Position numbers and translations under genes: made by a program
NCBI GenBank assembly: GCA_024405855.1
Contig: JAKSNZ010000007.1
Location: forward strand, 1 to 64,000
From: Paludibacteraceae bacterium
GTDB lineage: Bacteria > Bacteroidota > Bacteroidia > Bacteroidales > Paludibacteraceae
Direction of reading: 5' to 3'
DNA: 64,000 nucleotides
The notes under the pieces: model-generated
Told to the model about the DNA's origin: nothing
The model's database searches: none
The model's input: only the letters and a program-made list of their open reading frames with translations
Shown: positions 9,659 to 18,780 of the stretch, one piece after another
How the letters are laid out: each line of letters starts with the position of its first letter
How positions within the stretch are numbered: the stretch's first letter is position 1

Positions 9659-10765
9659 ATGGATAATTTTGTAGTTTCAGCATTAAAGTACAGACCGGAC
9701 ACGTTTGACACGGTTGTAGGGCAGAAATCGCTTGTAACAACGCTGCGTAATGCAGTAAAGTCAGGTCAGATTTCCCACGCATACCTGTTCTGCGGCCCAA
9801 GGGGTGTGGGTAAAACCACTACTGCACGTATTCTTGCTAAAAACATAAATTGTCTTAATCCAAAAGAGAACGGCGATGCCTGCGGTGAGTGTGAATCGTG
9901 CAAAGCATTTCAAGAGAAACGTTCCCTTAACATTCATGAACTTGATGCGGCTTCAAACAACAGTGTTGACGATATTCGTGGGCTTATTGACAAGGTTCGC
10001 ATACCGCCACAAATAGGAAAATACAGTGTCTATATTATTGATGAGGTTCACATGCTCTCACAAAGTGCATTCAACGCATTTCTTAAGACACTTGAGGAAC
10101 CGCCTTCATACGCAATATTTATTCTTGCAACCACTGAAAAGAACAAGGTTCTACCTACAATAATTTCAAGATGTCAGGTGTTTGATTTCAACAGAATGAG
10201 CGTAGATGATATTGTAGGGCATTTGAAGGACATTGCAAGCAAGGAGGGCATTGAAGCGGAGGAAGAGGCATTGGGAGTTATTGCAATGAAGGCTGACGGA
10301 GGCATGCGTGACGCTCTCTCAATTTTTGACCGTGTTGTAAGTTTTTGCGGCAACAAGATAACATACAGGAATGTGATTGATGACCTTAACATTCTTGACT
10401 ACAACTACTATTTCAAAGGTGTTGACTTTTTCTTGAACCAAGATATAAGCGGTGCACTGCTTATGCTTGATGAAATCCTTGCAAACGGCTTTGACGCCCA
10501 CAATTTTGTGCTTGGGCTAATGGAGCATGTACGTAATATTCTGGTTTGCAAAGATGCCGCCACCGCCTCATTACTTGAAACAGGAGAGAGTGTTAAGAAG
10601 AGTTATGTGGAGCAAGCGGCAAAATGTCAGCAGGAGTTCCTCTTCAATGCACTTGAAATAATAAATGACTGCGATATAAGTTACAGGCAAAGCAAGAGCA
10701 AGAGGCTTACAGTTGAATTGATGTTAATCCGTTTGTGCCAACTTTCGGAGCAAAAAAAAAATTAG
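9659..10765 (+). CDS. dnaX: DNA polymerase III subunit gamma (unslipped dnaX frame)
   Basis: Clamp-loader ATPase of the replicative polymerase. I place the start at the ATG at 9659 (MDNFVVSALKYRP); an upstream in-frame ATG lies before the promoter -7 box and so cannot be the start. Visible features are the Walker A GPRGVGKT (46-53), zinc-site cysteines 65, 75, 78 and 81, Walker B YIIDEVHML (about 123) and the sensor region TTEKNKVLPTIISRC. The frame ends after 368 residues, two nucleotides past a run of ten A (10752-10761), as ..SEQKKN-stop. The usual C-terminal half is encoded immediately downstream in the +1 frame, so this product corresponds to gamma. Confidence 0.93.
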   Translation: MDNFVVSALKYRPDTFDTVVGQKSLVTTLRNAVKSGQISHAYLFCGPRGVGKTTTARILAKNINCLNPKENGDACGECESCKAFQEKRSLNIHELDAASNNSVDDIRGLIDKVRIPPQIGKYSVYIIDEVHMLSQSAFNAFLKTLEEPPSYAIFILATTEKNKVLPTIISRCQVFDFNRMSVDDIVGHLKDIASKEGIEAEEEALGVIAMKADGGMRDALSIFDRVVSFCGNKITYRNVIDDLNILDYNYYFKGVDFFLNQDISGALLMLDEILANGFDAHNFVLGLMEHVRNILVCKDAATASLLETGESVKKSYVEQAAKCQQEFLFNALEIINDCDISYRQSKSKRLTVELMLIRLCQLSEQKKN

Positions 10766-11348
10766 GCTGAGAAAAAAATTCCCGTTAAAACCGTTCTTCC
10801 CTGAAGATACTGCCACACAACAATTTACCGTTCCGGTGAAACAGGCTGTCACTGAGCAGCAACCACAAGAGCCACAGCGAATATCGTTTGTAAAAGGGAA
10901 AATAGACCTTTCAATGGGTGCCGCCCTTAATACGGAGAAAGCGGAAAGTCAGCAGAATAAGGAGACGGCAAAACAGACCTTAAGGGAGAAAGAGGTTAAC
11001 GAGGAGGATGTTTTCAAGGCATGGATTAAGTTCCCTTCTAAAATAAGGGACAAGCAAAGCCTTCATTTCATATTTGCAAGGCAACCTCTGTGGGAGCAGG
11101 AAAACACGACCGTTACAACTGATGTGCCTGGAGACCTTGTGGCAACAGAGATGAATGAAATTTTGGATTTGCTGACATTGCATCTGAGGAATGAGTTGCA
11201 GAATGACCACATAAAGGTTAAGATTAATGTTACTGAAATAAGCAGAAAGGAACTGAGCCTTACACCAAAGGAGAAGGCAAAGGCAATGGCTGACAAAAAT
11301 GAGAAACTGAGGGATTTATGCCGCCGTCTGCATCTTGATTTTGTATAA
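10752..11348 (+). CDS. dnaX: DnaX tau-specific C-terminal region, other frame
   Basis: Starting at the A10 run, the frame one base ahead of dnaX is open for 198 codons, reading KKKIRLRKKFPLKPFFPE and on. It has a low-complexity linker (about 10830-10990), then a conserved-looking part (EDVFKAWIKFPSKIRDKQSL) and a basic end (KLRDLCRRLHLDFV), as expected of the tau domain in this phylum. Loss of one A, or gain of two, in the transcript would join it to the upstream frame and give a protein of about 562 residues, a normal tau length. The only internal start is a GTG at 10836, so I do not regard it as an independent gene. Slippage, true frameshift mutation or sequencing error are all possible; slippage is favoured. 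Confidence 0.75.
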   Translation, partial: KKKIRLRKKFPLKPFFPEDTATQQFTVPVKQAVTEQQPQEPQRISFVKGKIDLSMGAALNTEKAESQQNKETAKQTLREKEVNEEDVFKAWIKFPSKIRDKQSLHFIFARQPLWEQENTTVTTDVPGDLVATEMNEILDLLTLHLRNELQNDHIKVKINVTEISRKELSLTPKEKAKAMADKNEKLRDLCRRLHLDFV

Positions 11349-11355
11349 ACTGACG

Positions 11356-11655
11356 ATGGATAAGGAAAAAGCAAAGAACATACTGAAAAAAATCTTCAAC
11401 AAATACACTCTCACTCTTGCTGTATTTCTGTTCTTCATGTTTTTGGGCGAAAAACATAATGCCGTTCAACGCATTGAATATAAGCACAAAATAAAGGCGT
11501 TGGAGCAGGAGATTGAATACTACAAAGAGGTGACACGCAAGAATCAGGAGAAGCTTAAGCAACTGCAATCTGACAATGAGGATTTGGAAAAATTTGCCCG
11601 TGAGCAATACCTGATGAAGAATCCTGATGAGGACATCTTTGTTATTAGTGAATAG
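11356..11655 (+). CDS. FtsB/DivIC-family cell-division protein
   Basis: A 99-residue protein starting at the ATG at 11356 (MDKEKAKNIL). A short cytoplasmic stretch, one membrane helix (about residues 18-33) and a periplasmic coiled coil (KALEQEIEYYKEVTRKNQEKLKQ) ending in FAREQYLMKNPDEDIFVI match the septum formation initiator family, including the conserved LEKFAREQY. It probably stabilises the divisome with FtsL- and FtsQ-like partners. It lies 7 bp after the tau stop. Its last codons are made of the GTGAATAG intergenic repeat. Confidence 0.88.
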   Translation: MDKEKAKNILKKIFNKYTLTLAVFLFFMFLGEKHNAVQRIEYKHKIKALEQEIEYYKEVTRKNQEKLKQLQSDNEDLEKFAREQYLMKNPDEDIFVISE

Positions 11656-11680
11656 TGAAGAAAGTTAACTATTCTTTATT
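11644..11680. terminator. Repeat-built hairpin between convergent genes
   Basis: GAATAGT at 11650-11656 and ACTATTC at 11668-11674 form a 7-bp stem with an 11-nt loop, with a T-rich stretch on the plus side. The hairpin contains the stop codons of both the FtsB-like gene (plus) and the FemAB-like gene (minus). A role as weak bidirectional terminator is inferred. Confidence 0.4.
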
Positions 11681-12621
11681 TTGTGCCACAGCTTCAGTAT
11701 GGGGTTATTGATTTTGATGATGCTGGAATAAGGTATTTGCACAGCACCAAATGATTGATTCTTAAGGGCTACACCCTTTATCATGCTTCCTTCAAAATCA
11801 TAACTTTCACTCTTTCCCTGTAAGAACCGCAATGCCTCCCATACTATTCTTGTGGATGCACCGCTGCTTCTGAATTCAGGTGGTATGACTATCACCATAT
11901 TGTAAGCGGACATTCTGTCCCAAAGTATCCACAGTGCAGCATGTATGGTATCGCCGTGATAAAGAGATATGATTTGCCCTTGCCCCCTGTCTGCCGCCGC
12001 CTTATGCAGTTTCAAAAAGTACTCCTTTGAATACATTATTTTACTTCCTCTCCCTTTCAACTCCAATGCATACATATCATAAAAGACATCTGCCGGCAAG
12101 TCAAATGACACTGCGTATCCATCTTCAGCCTTCGCCAACGGTTTCTGTCTTTTCCTATGAGACATCTGACTATATACGTAGTCCAAATTTGAAATATCTT
12201 CAATTCTGAATGTGTATCTTGAGGTTTGCTTATATCCGCACCAGTAAAAAGGTTGCCAATTGGTTTGGGAATAATGAAAATTCTGCACATATAGTCCTGC
12301 ATCAAGTTTTGCCAACTGACCTATCAAATCATTCATTACATAATTTTCAAAACTGTACCGTTCCTCTAACTTTACATTGTCAGGATAAAAAAGCCATGTT
12401 CCGCTATATGGTGTTAGGACAGCTGGCAACACCGCAAAAAAACCAAACCTTTTTTTGTAATGAAACACAAGCACGCCTCCAACATCGCCCGACTTGGTTC
12501 TTGATATGAGTACATTCCATTCATTACCACAAGCGGCATCCATCCACCAACTCTGCAAAAAGAGCGGAATTTCTGAATGTAAGGCACACAAGTCTCTATA
12601 TGTATCTTTGTTGTCTGTCAT
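11665..12621 (-). CDS. FemAB/GNAT-like acyltransferase
   Basis: A 318-residue cytosolic protein of the FemAB/CelD-like acetyltransferase superfamily. Signs are the central YSQMSHRKRQKPLAKAEDGY and the GNAT-like second half with ISLYHGDTIHAALWILWDRMSAYNMV and FEGSMIKGVALKNQSFGAV, the last typical of FemAB-type proteins in glycan clusters. It lies at the edge of a surface-polysaccharide cluster next to a hexapeptide acyltransferase, so transfer of an acyl or amino-acyl group to a sugar is plausible but unproven. Its stop lies in an intergenic repeat. Confidence 0.72.
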   Translation of the reverse strand: MTDNKDTYRDLCALHSEIPLFLQSWWMDAACGNEWNVLISRTKSGDVGGVLVFHYKKRFGFFAVLPAVLTPYSGTWLFYPDNVKLEERYSFENYVMNDLIGQLAKLDAGLYVQNFHYSQTNWQPFYWCGYKQTSRYTFRIEDISNLDYVYSQMSHRKRQKPLAKAEDGYAVSFDLPADVFYDMYALELKGRGSKIMYSKEYFLKLHKAAADRGQGQIISLYHGDTIHAALWILWDRMSAYNMVIVIPPEFRSSGASTRIVWEALRFLQGKSESYDFEGSMIKGVALKNQSFGAVQIPYSSIIKINNPILKLWHKIKNS

Positions 12622-12622
12622 A

Positions 12623-13168
12623 TTACACTTGTCCGTTACCGCTGTAAGGAGGAATGGTCTTAATTATCTTTGCAGGACAGCCTGCTAAAATACAATTTCC
12701 TTGTAAAAATGATTTTGTTACAACCGCACCTGCCGCCACTATTGTGTGCTCTCCAAGTTCAACGCCTGCTAAAACGGTACTACCACAGGCAAGCCAACAG
12801 TGTTTGTGCAATATGATTGGTGAATCATTAGAATATTGGTTGTAGTCTTCTGTATTGTGGTTTTTGCTTATAATTGACACTTTGGGACCAACAATAACAC
12901 CCTGTTCAATTATAATTCTGTTTCTTCCGTCAATGTAACAACCCATTGCATAACCGGGAGCACGCATTCCGCTATTGTTGTCAATGAGTTCAGGTGCAAT
13001 CACTTTTGATGTAAAGTGCACAGGCCACGGTGTGCTTCTGTTTATGCCGCAGATTTTCTGCCAGAAAATATATTTGAGAATAGTGCTATTAATGAATACA
13101 TCGTTGTGAAAATGAGGATAAAACACTTTCCCAAACGCCCTCCAAATATGTTTTGTAAACTTTGACAT
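12623..13168 (-). CDS. Hexapeptide-repeat acyltransferase (WcaF-like)
   Basis: A 181-residue left-handed beta-helix acetyltransferase. Imperfect hexapeptide repeats run from about residue 80 (IDGRNRIIIEQGVIVGPKVSI) to 170 (HTIVAAGAVVTKSF, GCPAKIIKTI), and the His in ISKNHNTEDY is the likely catalytic residue. I start it at the ATG at 13168 because the upstream in-frame TTG at 13183 lies within the promoter -7 box. The stop is one base before the FemAB-like start, indicating an operon. It likely O-acetylates a sugar of the local polysaccharide. Confidence 0.85.
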   Translation of the reverse strand: MSKFTKHIWRAFGKVFYPHFHNDVFINSTILKYIFWQKICGINRSTPWPVHFTSKVIAPELIDNNSGMRAPGYAMGCYIDGRNRIIIEQGVIVGPKVSIISKNHNTEDYNQYSNDSPIILHKHCWLACGSTVLAGVELGEHTIVAAGAVVTKSFLQGNCILAGCPAKIIKTIPPYSGNGQV

Positions 13169-13180
13169 ACACACTTCTTG

Positions 13181-13229
13181 CAAAATTAGTCATTTTTTTT
13201 TAACATTAATAAAATTTTAAGTAAATTTG
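13181..13229. promoter_or_regulatory. Divergent promoter pair, acyltransferase and flippase
   Basis: The minus strand carries TAATTTTG (13181-13188) toward the acyltransferase and the plus strand carries TAAATTTG (13222-13229) toward the flippase. Both are full matches to TAnnTTTG, and each is 8-13 bp from its start codon. A T-run and AT-rich stretch lie between; neither has a clear TTTG -33 box. Confidence 0.6.
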
Positions 13230-13237
13230 TCTGCTGT

Positions 13238-14491
13238 ATGAAAGATTTGGTTAAAAACTCTTCCATTATGTTGGGTGGAAATACTATTGCCCAGATAATA
13301 TCTCTTGCCATATACCCTGTTCTATCAAGGTTATATTCAACTGATGATTTTGGATTGCTGAATCTTTTTTTAAGCATTGCAGGCATTATGGTTCTGTTTG
13401 CTACTGCGGAATACCAAGATGCAATACTTCTGCCAAATAATGACAACAAGGCATCGGCGTGTTTTCAAACGGGATTTGCATGTACATTAGCAGTTACGCT
13501 AATATGCCTTTTATCCTTGCCGTTCTCACACATTATTGCTTCAGTTTTTAACGCTCCACCACTTGCTGATATCTTTTACCTTATTCCATTATATGTGTTT
13601 TTTTCAGCTTTGTGGATGTTACTCAGCCACTGGTTCTACAGAAAAAAGGAGTTTATGAAGATAAGCGGCTACACAATAACCCAAAGTGTCTTTAATGCCT
13701 CAGCAAAAAGTGCATTAGGTATATGGGGAAACACCGCTTACGGAATGATAATATCAATGACCATTGCACCCATTATAGCATTTGCAGGGTGTTTGTCAAA
13801 AAACTTAAGGAAAGTATTGTCTCCGCTTTTTAGTGTAAATAAGACAGAATGCATCTCTATGGCAAAAGAGTATTCTGACTTTCCAAAATACTCATTACCA
13901 CGTTCAATTATAAATAATTTTAGCGGAAGCCTGCCTGTATTTATATTGACTCCGTTCTTCTCTCTGTCTGAAATAGGAATTTACGGCATGGCTCTTACAT
14001 TGGCTTTCAAACCTATAAATCTTTTTAACTCATCTGTACATGGTGTGTTATACCAACGTTTTTCAGAAAAGGTTTCAAACAATGAAACGCTTATACCTAT
14101 TCTGTCTTATTTCACAAAAACAGCACTATGTATAGTGATTCCGGTTTTTGCCGTCCTGTATTTTTTTCTCCCGTGGCTTGCCGCCGTCATTCTTGGGGAG
14201 GAATGGAGAGAATCAGGTGAATATATCAGAATTATGTTGCCATGGCTGGCAATACTTGTTGTTTTGGGCTCTGTGCATTTTATTCCTAATCTGTTCAAAC
14301 AGCAAAAAGGTCTTTTGATTTTTGAAACGGCATACTTTGTATTAAGAATTGTGGCACTGATAATTGGAATCCTTCAAAATGACTTCAAACTTGCCATTGT
14401 CTTGTTTTTCAGTGTAAGTACGCTTGTACTGCTTGCTCAACTTATATGGATGTTCATTTTGGTAAGAAATCATGACAAAATGGTATCATGA
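13238..14491 (+). CDS. Polysaccharide flippase (Wzx/MATE-like), first copy
   Basis: A 417-residue integral membrane protein with about 12 hydrophobic helices, beginning with the family's typical MKDLVKNSSIMLGGNTIAQI and the conserved YSTDDFGLLNLF after helix 1. It would move undecaprenyl-linked glycan units across the inner membrane. It is the first plus-strand gene of the cluster and overlaps the asparagine-synthetase-like gene by 20 bp. A second, dissimilar flippase lies at 17521. Confidence 0.88.
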   Translation: MKDLVKNSSIMLGGNTIAQIISLAIYPVLSRLYSTDDFGLLNLFLSIAGIMVLFATAEYQDAILLPNNDNKASACFQTGFACTLAVTLICLLSLPFSHIIASVFNAPPLADIFYLIPLYVFFSALWMLLSHWFYRKKEFMKISGYTITQSVFNASAKSALGIWGNTAYGMIISMTIAPIIAFAGCLSKNLRKVLSPLFSVNKTECISMAKEYSDFPKYSLPRSIINNFSGSLPVFILTPFFSLSEIGIYGMALTLAFKPINLFNSSVHGVLYQRFSEKVSNNETLIPILSYFTKTALCIVIPVFAVLYFFLPWLAAVILGEEWRESGEYIRIMLPWLAILVVLGSVHFIPNLFKQQKGLLIFETAYFVLRIVALIIGILQNDFKLAIVLFFSVSTLVLLAQLIWMFILVRNHDKMVS

Positions 14492-15977
14492 CAAATATAT
14501 ATCAGTAACAGGTTACTGCTACGCAAACGGCAATCTTTTGACAGACAAAGGATTGGCAGACTATTTTTGTATCACCGATACTGACATTCTCCTTGAAAAA
14601 CTACGCACTGCAAACGGTATATTCTCTTTCATTATTGACACACCTGACTTTAAGGCGACAAGCGTTGGTGACACAAGAATTTATCCTGTTTACTACAAAG
14701 AAGACACTGACGGTTTGCAAATCTCAAATGATTTCAGAAACTTACTCTCAAAAAGTGACAAATTAAGTGATTTTGCCGTACAGTTTTATAAAGCATCAAG
14801 TTTCACACCTGCAGGATTAACTCTTATTGACGGCATCAAGCAAGTAAAACCGTTCCACTTGTTGGTGCGTTCAAATAACAACACTTCTGAATTCTGTTAC
14901 AAAACCTACCTGCACTTGGCAGAGGAGGAACAAAGTATGACAGAGTGCCAAATTATGAAAATAATTGACAATGCATTCAAACGTACTATTGATTCCGTTA
15001 ACGGAAGGCAGATTGTTATTCCACTAAGTGGAGGATATGACTCAAGGCTTATTGCCTGCATGATGAAACTTAATGGATATGAAAATGTAATTTGTTATAC
15101 AATTGGAGCAAAAGAGAGTCAGGAATGTTCCACTGCCTTTAAGGTTGCCAAACAATTAGGATTCAGAATTTATTTAATAAACCCCGCCGATGCTGACGCC
15201 AAGGAGTTGTTTTCAACATCTGAATTCAGGCAATACAGTAGTTTTACGGGCGGATTGACCAACTTCTTATGGCTATATGAGTTTTTTGCAATAAAAAAAC
15301 TGAAATCATTAGGGGTATTGGAAGATGGAGCCGTATTTATTCCAGGTCATTCCGGTGATTTTTTGGCAGGAAGCCAATTATATAAATCAAGACTCACAGA
15401 CTCATCTTCATCACAATCATTCTGCAAAGCAATATTGGATGATAGGTTCATTTATGGACATAACAGGATTACTGACAATTATGTTTTCAACCAAATATCA
15501 GAAAACATTAGTGCAGGATACACAAGCATATCATCATTTAATTGGTTTACAATGACCCATCTGCTCACACATTGTATAAACAATGCCGCCAGAGCATATT
15601 TGTTTTTTGATTATGATGTAAGGCTTCCATTCTGGGACAGGGAACTCTTGGATGCATTCCTCTCCTTACCATTTACAGACCTTAAAAATTGCAGTTTATA
15701 TAGAAAAACTTTGACTGACAATGTATTCAATCCTCTTCAAGTAAATTTTGCAAGCGATTTGCCGTCTGTAGGAACACTACGCCTGCAACACTTCAAAAAC
15801 AGAATCAAAAAACTTATACCTTCATCATTGACCTCTCTTCTCCCCCTGAAACATGACATTACCGGAGAATGGCTGCTTGCCAAGGAACTTGTCAAGGAGT
15901 TCTCTGAAATAAAAGGGTGCAGCACAAATGAACTACTTCTTAAATGGTATCTTATGATAGTAAATAAACAGCCATAA
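14472..15977 (+). CDS. Asparagine-synthetase-like protein lacking the Cys nucleophile
   Basis: A 501-residue protein with the AsnB fold order: a degenerate N-terminal Ntn-type glutaminase-like domain (about 1-150) and an ATP-pyrophosphatase synthetase domain from about 160, with the PP-loop IPLSGGYDSRL. The residue after the start Met is Thr, not the Cys used by glutamine-dependent enzymes, so glutaminase activity is unlikely. It overlaps the flippase gene by 20 bp inside a polysaccharide cluster, which suggests amidation or amide-like ligation of a sugar acid or precursor. That role is inference; an ordinary asparagine synthetase is the alternative. Confidence 0.8.
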   Translation: MTKWYHDKYISVTGYCYANGNLLTDKGLADYFCITDTDILLEKLRTANGIFSFIIDTPDFKATSVGDTRIYPVYYKEDTDGLQISNDFRNLLSKSDKLSDFAVQFYKASSFTPAGLTLIDGIKQVKPFHLLVRSNNNTSEFCYKTYLHLAEEEQSMTECQIMKIIDNAFKRTIDSVNGRQIVIPLSGGYDSRLIACMMKLNGYENVICYTIGAKESQECSTAFKVAKQLGFRIYLINPADADAKELFSTSEFRQYSSFTGGLTNFLWLYEFFAIKKLKSLGVLEDGAVFIPGHSGDFLAGSQLYKSRLTDSSSSQSFCKAILDDRFIYGHNRITDNYVFNQISENISAGYTSISSFNWFTMTHLLTHCINNAARAYLFFDYDVRLPFWDRELLDAFLSLPFTDLKNCSLYRKTLTDNVFNPLQVNFASDLPSVGTLRLQHFKNRIKKLIPSSLTSLLPLKHDITGEWLLAKELVKEFSEIKGCSTNELLLKWYLMIVNKQP

Positions 15978-16003
15978 TATATGTTTTTTGCTATTTTTTT
16001 TTG

Positions 16004-16011
16004 TATCTTTG
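16004..16011 (+). promoter_or_regulatory. -7 box for proS
   Basis: TATCTTTG followed by CA, 26 bp before the chosen proS ATG. Its position after the in-frame ATG at 15981 rules that codon out as the start. Confidence 0.65.
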
Positions 16012-16037
16012 CAAATTTAGGACAAAAACACTTTTTT

Positions 16038-17510
16038 ATGGCAAAAGAACTTACATCACGCAGTGAGAACTATTCACAGTGGTACAATGATTTAGTGGTA
16101 AAGGCAGACCTTGCAGAGCAGTCTGCGGTCAGAGGTTGTATGGTTATAAAGCCATACGGTTATGCTATTTGGGAAAAAATGCAGCATGAACTTGACCGTA
16201 TGTTTAAGGAAACTGGACATGTAAACGCCTATTTTCCACTGTTTATACCTAAATCCTTTTTAAGCAAGGAGGCTGACCATGTTGAGGGATTTGCAAAAGA
16301 GTGTGCCGTTGTAACACACTATAGATTAAAGACAAATCCTGACGGCAGCGGTGTTGTTGTTGACCCCGATGCCAAGTTAGAGGAGGAACTTATAGTACGC
16401 CCTACATCAGAAACCATTATATGGAGCACATACAAGAATTGGATTCACTCTTATAGAGACCTTCCTATACTTTGCAACCAATGGGCTAACGTAGTACGCT
16501 GGGAGATGCGTACACGTCTGTTCCTACGTACTGCAGAGTTCCTGTGGCAAGAGGGGCATACGGCACACGCCACACGCGAAGAGGCTGAGGCAGAGGCTAA
16601 AAAGATGCTTGGCGTTTATGCAGATTTTGCAGAGAACTTTATGGCTGTACCTGTGATACGTGGTGTAAAATCAGCCAATGAGCGTTTTGCAGGAGCGTTG
16701 GAGACTTACTGCATTGAGGCACTTATGCAAGACGGTAAGGCACTACAAGCAGGAACCTCACACTTCCTTGGACAGAACTTTGCAAAAGCATTTGATGTTA
16801 CATTCCTCAACAAAGAGAACCAACAGGAACTTGTATGGGCTACATCGTGGGGGGTATCAACCCGTTTGATGGGTGCATTAATTATGACCCATTCTGATGA
16901 CAACGGACTTGTACTACCTCCAAATCTTGCTCCATATCAGGTGGTTATAGTTCCAATTTATAAAAACGAGGAACAACTTGCCACTATTGATGCCAAAGTA
17001 GCGGAGATAACCGCTAAACTAAAAGCCCTTGGCATATCATATAAATACGACAACTCTGACAACAAACGCCCTGGATTCAAGTTTGCAGAATATGAGCTTA
17101 AGGGTGTTCCTGTAAGGCTTGCCATAGGTGCAAGAGATATAGAGAACGGCACCATTGAGGTATTCCGCCGTGACACTATGGAGAAGGAAACACGCTCAAT
17201 TGACGGCATCGATGCACATATTAAGGAACTGCTTGCTGATATTCAGAAAAACATATTTAAGAAAGCATTTGACTACAGAGCGTCTGTCACAAGAAATGTG
17301 GACACATACGATGAGTTTAAGGTGGAGATAGAGAAGGGTGGATTCTTAATGTGCCACTGGGACGGCACCACGGAGACTGAAGAAAAAATCAAGGAAGAGA
17401 CAAAAGCCACCATACGCTGCATTCCACTTGACGGAGACAAGACACCTGGCAAATGTATGGTTACAGGCAAACCGTCAAAACAAAGAGTGGTATTTGCAAG
17501 AGCATACTGA
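16038..17510 (+). CDS. proS: Prolyl-tRNA synthetase, archaeal/eukaryotic type
   Basis: Charges tRNA-Pro. The 490-residue protein starts at the ATG at 16038 ([15 protein letters not shown]). It shows class II motif 2 ([20 protein letters not shown]) and motif 3 ([13 protein letters not shown]), an anticodon-binding domain (about 300-400) and a C-terminal domain ending in VVFARAY, as in the short ProRS that lacks the bacterial editing insertion. That type is usual in Bacteroidota. It sits between two blocks of polysaccharide genes with its own promoter. Confidence 0.97.
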   Translation: MAKELTSRSENYSQWYNDLVVKADLAEQSAVRGCMVIKPYGYAIWEKMQHELDRMFKETGHVNAYFPLFIPKSFLSKEADHVEGFAKECAVVTHYRLKTNPDGSGVVVDPDAKLEEELIVRPTSETIIWSTYKNWIHSYRDLPILCNQWANVVRWEMRTRLFLRTAEFLWQEGHTAHATREEAEAEAKKMLGVYADFAENFMAVPVIRGVKSANERFAGALETYCIEALMQDGKALQAGTSHFLGQNFAKAFDVTFLNKENQQELVWATSWGVSTRLMGALIMTHSDDNGLVLPPNLAPYQVVIVPIYKNEEQLATIDAKVAEITAKLKALGISYKYDNSDNKRPGFKFAEYELKGVPVRLAIGARDIENGTIEVFRRDTMEKETRSIDGIDAHIKELLADIQKNIFKKAFDYRASVTRNVDTYDEFKVEIEKGGFLMCHWDGTTETEEKIKEETKATIRCIPLDGDKTPGKCMVTGKPSKQRVVFARAY

Positions 17511-17520
17511 TAATTAGCGT

Positions 17521-18780
17521 ATGGGGATTCAACTGCTTAAACAACAGGAATTTAGAGATGTATTTTACCTTGTGCTGCTGCAAGGCTTGAATTACATTGC
17601 ACCTATTTTGGTATTCCCCTATCTTATGGCTGTATTAGGAGCGGAAAAATTCGGCTACATAAGTTTTTCCCTTGCAGTGTGCCAATATCTGATGCTTATT
17701 GTAGATTTTGGATTCAATCTAAGTGCCACTAAAAAGGTGGCATTGGCAAAAAACAATCAAGAAGCCCTGAATAAGATATTTACCGATACCCTAAATGCAA
17801 AAGCCATTTTGCTTGCAATATCTTTTGTGTTTTTGGTAATTCTTTCAGTTATACCTGAATTTGCTGTATATAGGACAACAATGTTCATAATGTTCCTGAT
17901 TGTCATTGCATATACATTCTCTTTTGTATGGCTTTTTCAAGGATTAGGTCAAATAAGGCTTGTTTCAATAGTAAACACTGTATCCAAATTGTCAATTCTA
18001 CCACTATGTTTCATTTTTGTAAAATCGCCCGATGATTTTCTTATTGCCGCACTGATTCAAAGTTCAGTATATATTGCATCAACTGTCATTTCTATTGGCA
18101 TTATCAAGAATAAGCATTGGGTAAAGTACACACCATCCACAAAACAGGGTATTAGGGAAGAGTTGAATGACAGTTTTCCCCTTTTCCTGTCAATAGCCGC
18201 CACCAGCATATACACAGCATGCTTTATTATTATTTTGGGCTATTTTGCACCTCCTGCAAAAGTTGGACAATATGCCGCAGTTGACAAACTGATGCGAGCA
18301 TTCTGTTTTTTGATTCTGTCACCTATATTGCAGGCTTTTTACCCTAAAATAAGTGCAATGTCAAAAGAGAGAAGGGAAGATGCCGTTGAACTGGCAAAAA
18401 AATTGCTGTTTGTTGTATTGGCAGGTATGATAGCGTTACAACTTGCAATGTTCTTTGGGTCTCCTATTGCCATTAAATACCTTGGCAATGACTATGCCGA
18501 ATCTGACATCCTGTTCAAAATCATGTCATTTGCACCAATATTCATAGGTGTGGGAGGAGTTATGGCACAACTTTTCCTTCTTGCGTTAGGAGGAGAAAAA
18601 GAGAAGAAACATTATAGAAATATTTATTTGTGTGCCGGAGTAATAGCGTTAGTCTCTGTTTTTTCACTAACCCCGGCGTGGGGGGCTATAGGTACCACCA
18701 TCTCTCTTTTGATAACAGAGTTATTTGTGTGCATACTAATGACATATTACGGAATCCTTATATTTAGAAAGACAACATGA
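17521..18780 (+). CDS. Polysaccharide flippase (Wzx/RfbX-like), second copy
   Basis: A 419-residue membrane protein with 12 or more predicted helices. The N-terminus has FRDVFYLVLLQGLNYIAPILVFPYL and AEKFGYISFSLAVCQY, the hallmark of O-antigen translocases of the PST family. It overlaps the EpsG-like gene by 4 bp (ATGA), and that gene overlaps the first GT2 gene in the same way, so the block 17521-23470 looks like one operon. It is only distantly like the flippase at 13238. Confidence 0.92.
   Translation: MGIQLLKQQEFRDVFYLVLLQGLNYIAPILVFPYLMAVLGAEKFGYISFSLAVCQYLMLIVDFGFNLSATKKVALAKNNQEALNKIFTDTLNAKAILLAISFVFLVILSVIPEFAVYRTTMFIMFLIVIAYTFSFVWLFQGLGQIRLVSIVNTVSKLSILPLCFIFVKSPDDFLIAALIQSSVYIASTVISIGIIKNKHWVKYTPSTKQGIREELNDSFPLFLSIAATSIYTACFIIILGYFAPPAKVGQYAAVDKLMRAFCFLILSPILQAFYPKISAMSKERREDAVELAKKLLFVVLAGMIALQLAMFFGSPIAIKYLGNDYAESDILFKIMSFAPIFIGVGGVMAQLFLLALGGEKEKKHYRNIYLCAGVIALVSVFSLTPAWGAIGTTISLLITELFVCILMTYYGILIFRKTT

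Noticed and set aside
10836-11348. Independent gene starting at GTG 10836
   Set aside because: The frame is open back to the dnaX A10 run, the content looks like a tau C-terminus, and no promoter or start signal precedes the GTG.
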